Of a DNA stretch of 64,000 nucleotides, positions 57,714 to 64,000 are shown piece after piece. The stretch's first letter is position 1; each line of letters opens with the position of its first letter. Where the stretch lies: NCBI GenBank assembly GCA_004352715.1, contig SCFE01000096.1, positions 473,909-537,908 on the forward strand, given 5' to 3'. The notes beneath the pieces were generated by a model that saw only the letters and a list, made by a program, of their open reading frames with translations, was not told the DNA's origin and ran no database searches. The translations under genes were made by a program, and so were the position numbers. The stretch comes from Hofstenia miamia. Its lineage: Eukaryota > Xenacoelomorpha > Acoela.

Positions 57714-58860
57714 GCACACTGTTAGATTTTTTATTTGATCAATGCTTTGTTCACAATTTAATGAAATAATATGAATATTGGTTGAAATTCAAAAAACAAG
57801 TAATTTTGTTAGATAGATTTATAAATCACTATTTCAATATTATTTTAAATGAAAAAATGAATTGATATTTGGATTGTAGGGGCTTAAGATTAGTTATAGA
57901 TATGTTAAAAGGGATTGTTATATTTCATTTATTTCATTGTTAATGTATGGATAGATTAACTGGTTGAGTTGAGAGCAGATGGACCTGACAGTAAAAAAAG
58001 GTTTCCTCTTCTTAAAGAGGAAGCATATTATATTATAAAGATAGTATGGTTTTTAATTTCTAGAAAATTTTTTAAAAGCAAAAACATTCATTGCTAAACT
58101 TTATTATAATAGTTTTCACTATTAACAATTTTAGCAATTATTTGCACAGGTTATTAAGTTAAAAGTTTGTTTTTTTCTTTGTGTTTATAAGTTATTGCCT
58201 GTTTGCTTTAAATACAATATTAGTGTTTTTCATTTTTTTTCCATATTCAAATATTATGCAAGTGCATTCAACCCAAAAGTTGAATGTGCAGGCTATGATA
58301 TTTTGAGCTTCATTTTTATTTTGAAGTATCAAAATCTAGTGTAAAATATATAATATTTCTTAATCTCTTTTTGTAAATTTCATAAGATTACTTGGTATGG
58401 AAAGTTAAGATCACTCATATTTAGAAAAGAAATTAAACATTGTTTCTTCAAACTACTAAAGTGAGCAATTCTGAAATTTATGTCTCATTCAATACTTTGT
58501 GAGACTTTTTTCATAGTACAACTAAGAAAGCATTGCTATTTTAGCTGTGAAGCTAAGGAAATATATAATTGGTTGCAATACATGCTGCAGCACAAAACTA
58601 TAATGAAAGTACAGATAGTTTTTTTAAATTCAATATTCTTATTCAATGAATAAAGTGAGCAGTTGTGAAATTGATGACACATTCAATACTTTGTGAGATT
58701 TGTTCATAATACAACTAAGAAAGCAACTAATGTTGCTATTTTAGCTGTGAAGCTAAAGAGATATATAATTGATTGCAATACATGCTGTAGTACAAAACTG
58801 AAATAAAACTATATAATTTTTTCAATTCAATAAATCAAAATTTTCTCAACAGGAAAGAGG
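57714..58860. other. Non-coding region with a local duplication
   Basis: Nothing coding is supported; see the tandem duplication at 58440-58812. Confidence 0.45.
58440..58812. repeat. Tandem duplication, about 180-bp unit, two copies
   Basis: Both copies contain CATTCAATACTTTGTGAGA, ACAACTAAGAAAGCA and GCTATTTTAGCTGTGAAGCT in the same order. Confidence 0.75.
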
Positions 58861-59220
58861 CTCAAAAGATGAGCAAAGTGAGCCTTTTAAGTGTGTGTCT
58901 TTAAAATTTCATAGACCTCTTGATCACCAATTCCCACAATATATCAATGCCACCTCTCCAAATTGTTACTCTCAACAATTGGCTATCCTTTTGTGGGACA
59001 ATCCTCATGTTATGATGCTTCTGCAGGAACCACAAGCACTCACTCAACCAGACATTGTGGTTCATTGAAAATGAAAATANNNNNNNNNNNNNNNNNNNNN
59101 NNNNNNNNNNNNNNNNNNNNNNNNNNNNNNNNNNNNNNNNCCTCATGTTATGATGCTTCTGCAGGAACCACAAGCACTCACTCAACCAGACATTGTGGTT
59201 CATTGAAAATAGCCCAATTT
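58861..59220 (+). pseudogene. 3' internal end of an LTR retroelement
   Basis: A coding-like frame (HRPLDHQFPQYINA, then QQLAILLWDNPHVMMLLQEP) ends about 140 bases before a G-run and LTR. The product is not recognised. A 61-N gap (59080-59140) is flanked by an exact duplication of about 68 bases, most likely an assembly overlap. Confidence 0.4.
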
Positions 59221-59231
59221 GGGGGGGGGGG
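59221..59231 (+). promoter_or_regulatory. Polypurine tract, 11 G
   Basis: An unbroken run of 11 G lies directly before a TGT LTR start, the position and purine content of a plus-strand priming site. Confidence 0.55.
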
Positions 59232-59885
59232 TGTAGCATCAGTCTACATCCAGTGATATCAATCAATTCTGCATTATTATTACAAAATTCATAATTGCTA
59301 ATTTTAAGTTAATTACATTACATTTATTTGTATTTCCCTCACTTTTGGTGTCATCCTATATGACAAACTGTGCAATTTTAAATATTTGAATTTTTGCAGT
59401 TCTGCTGGTTGAGTTTGTTTACCATACAAAAGGTCATGTGAGGAACCTGCTTATTGTTTAATATTAAGGTATGAATCTTTTAATTTTTGTTTAGTTAACA
59501 CCTGTAATTAATCATTAAATATCTTGATTTTGTTAGACAAAGCTCAATACACTTTAGTTAACCTTATTATTTTTACATATTATATTTTCTAAAAATGCTT
59601 TTCTAAATTCATTGGAGTGCACATAGAGCACACTATGCACCAAAGAACCTGTAGACTTTCTCTCTCTCTTTTAACTTAGGGCTATAGTCCAATGTGACTC
59701 TTTCTGTGAGGTTCTCTGTATTGTGTCAGCCAAATTGAGGCCACACCCTTCCTTTTACCTGATATCCTATACTACTTCAATGCTTAGATGTAAGTTTGCC
59801 CTGTTATTGGAGTTAAGTTAGTTATATCACTGCAACATTGGCAAATCATGCTGCAGAAGACACCAGATTTCATGCTGATGCCACA
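59232..59885 (+). mobile_element. 3' LTR
   Basis: Starts TGTAGCATCAGTC after the polypurine tract and ends GATGCCACA, 654 bases. It abuts the coding fragment on the minus strand, which is cut at 59886, so the retroelement inserted into that gene. The other LTR is not seen. Confidence 0.6.
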
Positions 59886-61655
59886 GTATAGCAAATATTA
59901 TTAACGCTGTTTAATCTTCTGATGTTTTCAATTGCTTTATTTGTATATGTAAAAACAATTGAATTTTTACTGTTTTTAACAAGTTCACATAACTTTGTAG
60001 TCTTACCTGATCCTGTAGGTCCTACATAAATTGTTCCTCTCCCATCTTCACAAATATATGAATCAAAGTCTAAGTTTTCTCCATAATGATTTTGAAAATA
60101 TGTTATGTTATCTTTATACATAAGTGGTGTGCCAATGTAATATATTTCATATATTTTTTTAGGTTTTGTAATATATATTCCATTTGTATTAATTGCATAT
60201 AGTTCTGAGTCTATTGTACAAGCTTCATCTATAAATTTCCAGCATTGTAAAATTGAATTAGATATAACACAATGATTTATAGATGTGTTGTCCTGAAATA
60301 TTTGTTCACAGGGGTGCTCCTTTATTGTGCATATATTGTCTAATTTTGTAAATAATTATATATTTTTTGAAATCATTGCTTTAGTCCAACAATTCATTGA
60401 TCTTTCATATTCAGCACATGTGAAGCCATAGTTAGTCATATTGTACTTTCTACCTAATTCTCCAATATAACTATTAGCTAAAGTTTTAGCTTCTTTTTCC
60501 AGAAAAATATCAAAAATATATTTTATAAAACACTGAAAAGTTTCTGGATTCAGACCATTCTTTGCCATTAATTTATATTTAATATTAGAAATTGGAATAT
60601 TCTATCAATTTATTAAATATTTTATTAAGGTCATAAAATAACAAAATTCTTTTGCTTAAAGTGCTTAAGATCTTCCAACTGACATAATTTTATAATTTTC
60701 TCATGCTGATTTGATGAATTTAAGACTTTCATATGTTTTAAATCTTTATCAGTACCCTCTTGATTAGCCTTTCATGCAGTCAATTTTAAATCCTTGTCTA
60801 AAATAGGAAACAAATGATAATCTTTCACAATATACACTATATCTGAGGAATTATTTGCATATGAAACAAACTTTCTATACATTTGATCAAAAGCATGAAT
60901 GCTAACAATTTTATGACAAGCTTTAAGCCAGTTTACTAATTCATTTGAAGATATCATTTGACCATTTAATACAAATTTATACAGTTATTAAATTATTTTT
61001 AGTGTATCTTGTAAAACCTCTCTTATTCTTAACCTGTTCCTAAATATAATCTAAAACACATTCATTATTTTCATCATTTTTAAGGTCTGAATTATCAAAG
61101 ATTGACATTAATAACTGTCTTCCTATTTTATGATCATCAATATTTTTTCTTGTGTAAGCAATAATTTTAAAACCTAATTGATTAATTGTTTCAAATGAAT
61201 ATAACTTTTCATCTGTAGTTTTCAAAATTGTGTACATTGCAAATTAGTATGTGTCTTCATTATTTAAGCTTTGCAGAACTCTTACATTTATTGGACCAAA
61301 ATAAAATTCCATTGTTGTTTTATTTGATTATCAATTAAATCAAGATAAAATATAATAGAAGCTTGTTTTCCTTTGTAATTGCTTTAAAATAAACTTTTCA
61401 AATATATTCATAAAAGTTTTCTGTTCTATATTTTGGTCGTTTTATATCATCTATTTCATATTGCAGTGGAGATACAGATTTTTTTGGATATTCAATTATA
61501 TTTTTTGGGGTATTCCTTATACTCTTTTTGAAAATCTTTCTATATATTTTATCACATCTTTTTCTATATAGAAATCTACCTCTATATTTGTTTGAAAATT
61601 TTCTATCTTCATTTTTTGGTAAATGCTGTTTAAAATATTTTGCAATCTTTCTACA
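59886..61655 (-). pseudogene. Mobile-element replication protein fragment with SF1-helicase start
   Basis: Minus-strand coding runs from about 61655 to 59886 in several frames. From right to left: a Lys/Arg-rich part (KYRGRFLYRKRCDKIYRK), FETINQLGFKIIAYTRKN (61190), FDQMYRKFVSYANNSSD (60880), then ANSYIGELGRKYN (60470), a LYAINTNGIYITKP segment (60190), YVGPTGSGKTTKL (60030; Walker A) and IVFTYTNKAIENI (helicase motif Ia-like, 59940). The two middle motifs recall motifs B and C of family-B polymerases, and I recall similar polymerase-plus-helicase proteins in invertebrate mobile elements, but that link is inference. A TAA lies at 60356 and frames change near 60600 and 61000-61250. The helicase is cut by the LTR at 59885. 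Confidence 0.55.
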
Positions 61656-61682
61656 TATGTAAAAAAATACTTTTATTATTAA

Positions 61683-62090
61683 TTTTGTGAATTAACCAAT
61701 CCAAAAGAAGTTATTAAGTATGTTGTAAATGACTTTGAAATACAAAAATTTAATTATTCTAAGTTAAATCCTATGATTCTCAAGTCTTCTTTAGCTTACC
61801 AACATCTTTATATGGTTAATTTTGGGAAGAACATTTCTATAAGTGAAATATTACATAAATTTGACCAGGAAATTGGTTTGATTTTCCCTATTAAGCAAGC
61901 CTATTTGAATATTTATTTGGAAGTATTCAATGTTGTCATAGACATTCAATGCTTCATGAAAGTTATGCAAGGTTTTTTATTGAATATAGATTGGGTTTCA
62001 GCTATTAGCTATGCAATTAAAAATACTTGTAATTTCTTAAAAAAGAGTCCCTTAAACTTTTCATACATTTACAATTTCAATAAAAAATGA
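61683..62090 (+). CDS. Unrecognised open frame
   Basis: 136 codons are open on the plus strand (first ATG at 61773) with protein-like content (VIKYVVNDFEIQKFN, SISEILHKFDQEIGLIFP, WVSAISYAIKNTCNFL). It could be an exon or a relic of an element gene divergent from the helicase-like fragment. No domain is recognised and no splice site is convincing. Confidence 0.3.
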   Translation, partial: FCELTNPKEVIKYVVNDFEIQKFNYSKLNPMILKSSLAYQHLYMVNFGKNISISEILHKFDQEIGLIFPIKQAYLNIYLEVFNVVIDIQCFMKVMQGFLLNIDWVSAISYAIKNTCNFLKKSPLNFSYIYNFNKK

Positions 62091-62806
62091 ACCAATAGAA
62101 TGGGATTGAATCATAATGGGACAAGTAATCTTTCAAATTTAACAAAATCTTAAATATCTTATTAAATATTGTTTTAATCACTCTGAGACTCTTTCTAATC
62201 AATTTTAAATAAAAAATTATTTTGAGAAAGTTATTTTCAAGTTAATAGGTTAAAGGGTTCTCATAGAAATTAATAGTTTTCTATTTTTCAAATTCAAAAT
62301 TTATTTCTATATAAATTTTAACAACTGTCACTCATGAAGGGTAAACCACTTCAAAGGTGGCATGAAAAATCATTTCAAAATTACTGTGTAAGCCACACGA
62401 GCATTTGGAAATATCAAAATATCAAAATTTTTCAGAAGACTAAAAATTATTGAAACAGTGTATTTAATTTTTCCTTAAAAAAATATATATTATCTACTAA
62501 TTTAATACTAATATTTAATAGAAGCCCTACTTTCACTATTTCAAATTCACATGAATTTTATTATAAAAAATAGAATAAATATTGTAGAATCCATTGCATT
62601 TTAATTTCCTTTTAATTAATTAAAATCTAATTACTTATTACAATGGCTGTAATAAGACTAATAATTAGCTTAAAAAAGAAAATATCACTCAAAATAACTA
62701 TACAGAACTGCTAAAATTAAACTCTTCAATTTTAAACTAAAGGTGGTGTCCTTCAAAATTATGGTTATATAGCTCCATGACAGCCATCATAGTACTGAGT
62801 ATCAGT
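62091..62806. other. AT-rich stretch, nothing recognised
   Basis: Possible 3' remains of the gypsy gag-protease to the right, but no motif is readable. Confidence 0.4.
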
Positions 62807-64000
62807 TCATAAGTCAAAGTGTGGTTTGGTTGTATCAATAATAAGACTATTGTGAAAAAATTTATTATTGGTGATGGTGAATTCCAAAGCATTGATTTTC
62901 TCTTTCATGTTGAGATAATCACCTGATGCATTTATTAGCTGATGATTTTGTGATTTAAGTTGATCTCTTTCATTGCTAATTTGGTTTGTGCACATTTCTG
63001 CAATTATAGATACCAAGGCAACACTGTCTGCTGTTGCTTAGTTGATGATTCCATTAAATGTCAATAGTATGGTGTTCTTATTTGATGCAGTTGTCACAAG
63101 GACCATTCCTGCACAGCTGGGACATAGTGCTCTTAGTAGTTTAAATCCTCTTTGGATTCAGAATTTGATGCATAAATGCTGATGTAGTCTGTGTAATAGC
63201 AACCTTCAGCAGCAATAATATGAATTCTTTTTGTGCAATTAAGACTGTTCTGACCTTTTTGTCGGCATTTCCTACAATAACTTTCTTTAGGTTAATGGCT
63301 TTCAGAGTTTTTTTTTTTGACAGATTGTGATTCAGATTCAATTTTAGGTTTGACTGTTGTTGATGGATTTTTGAAAAAGATTTGGTGTTCTTAGCTTTAA
63401 AATTTAAAGAGCTTGTACCTAATATTTAATTTGATTTGAAACCTTGGCATAATTGTTGATTTGGAGCTTTGCTTCAACAGCTTTTTTGATAAACATGGAA
63501 AGCTTATCTTCTGGACAACATTCTTGTTCAAACCAGTGATGAATTGGTAGTGGCATACTGTAAATGAAATGTGTGAAAAGATTGTGTGATGAATACTCTG
63601 ACAAATTTGGACTAAGTCTGTATAGACATTCAACCTTTAGAATGTATGCTTCTATGTCATTGTTCTTTTTATAAATGGTGTTATTTAGAAGTATTTTGTA
63701 CAGATTACAAGCTGTAGGTGTGTGGAAGTGATCATAAAAATTATTGATTAATAATTCATAATTTGATATAAATAGAACCACTCTTCAAATGTAGGAGAAG
63801 TTCCATTGGCTTTACCCAAAAAGAATCACAGTGGCATTCTTATTTTTAAATTTTCATCAACTGCTAAAGGTGGCAAGTTGGAGTGAAAAGATATATTATT
63901 GAATGGGGAGCTTTTGATAGCCTTTAATATATGTTGGATTAAGTCTAAGTTTTCATTTAAATGTGATATTAGTGGATCATTTAATTGTTGTTGAGGGAAC
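62807..64000 (-). pseudogene. Ty3/gypsy gag-protease relic
   Basis: The minus strand at 63781-63419 aligns with the capsid part of element 2 Gag (FYDHFHTPT, YILKVECLYRLSPNLSEYS, EQECCPEDKL). A zinc-knuckle remnant with CRKC...NC near 63270 has Gln in place of the usual His. Protease-like sequence follows at 63030-62807 (LVSIIAEMC, INASGDYL, NSLIIDTTKPHFDL), corresponding to the DTG flank and strand order of element 2, but the DTG itself is lost. Several frame changes. It is more diverged from element 2 than element 1 is, so it is an older, separate insertion. Confidence 0.65.

Overview
The window reads as AT-rich genomic DNA of an invertebrate animal. It has spliced genes, one recognisable host gene of the RPRD/CID family, and a very high load of degenerate transposable elements. 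There are no bacterial-style operons, rRNA or tRNA genes, or CRISPR arrays that I can see. The phylum cannot be fixed from the sequence. The assembly is rough: runs of N lie at 1123-2122, 9458-10457, 28149-29148, 30838-31479, 38735-39734, 41064-42063, 48207-48781 and 59080-59140. Several single Ns (27383, 33822, 36094, 45544, 45674, 47560, 56357) have nearly the same sequence on both sides, so some 'duplications' are assembly joins.

Layout. 1-17 kb: copies of a DNA-polymerase-B (PolB) element. It carries a PolB gene with an endonuclease-VII-like insertion, a three-exon gene for a protein with two C2H2 zinc fingers, and small proteins sharing a C-terminal 'FLP' motif. Two arms of this element lie head to head around a gap at 1-7.5 kb, and a third copy lies at 10.8-13.1 kb. 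A host gene (RPRD2-like, minus strand, 13.8-14.4 kb) sits between two FLP genes. 17.4-26 kb: an old plus-strand Ty3/gypsy element (Pol, then a very long extra coding region) with a solo LTR inserted in it. 26.2-28.1 kb: a long minisatellite-bearing terminal repeat and a cellular/Polinton-type integrase fragment; a relative lies at 42.4-43.5 kb. 29.1-38.7 kb: a younger, CpG-rich minus-strand Ty3/gypsy element with gag, protease, RT, RNase H, integrase and the same extra region, stitched from at least two copies. 39.7-40.8 kb: a LINE (ORF1 and the start of ORF2, minus strand). 45-54.6 kb: a nest of LTR elements. 56.8-57.7 kb: a solo LTR. 58.9-59.9 kb: the 3' end of another LTR element, inserted into a minus-strand gene fragment with a superfamily-1 helicase signature (59.9-61.7 kb). 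62.8-64 kb: a decayed gypsy gag-protease on the minus strand.

How the parts work together. In the gypsy elements Gag should form the particle, a -1 frameshift (TTTAAAT) should give Gag-Pro-Pol, and Pol should copy and integrate the element. What is unusual is a region of roughly 1,200 codons that follows the integrase. In the minus-strand copy it is in the same frame as Pol. It has recognisable relatives in at least three places in this window, which argues that it was a functional, selected part of the lineage. I do not recognise its function. The PolB elements look like a separate self-replicating module (polymerase, zinc-finger protein, probable single-strand-DNA-binding-like protein). Nearly all element genes here are broken by stops or frameshifts; the RPRD2-like gene is the only clear host gene.
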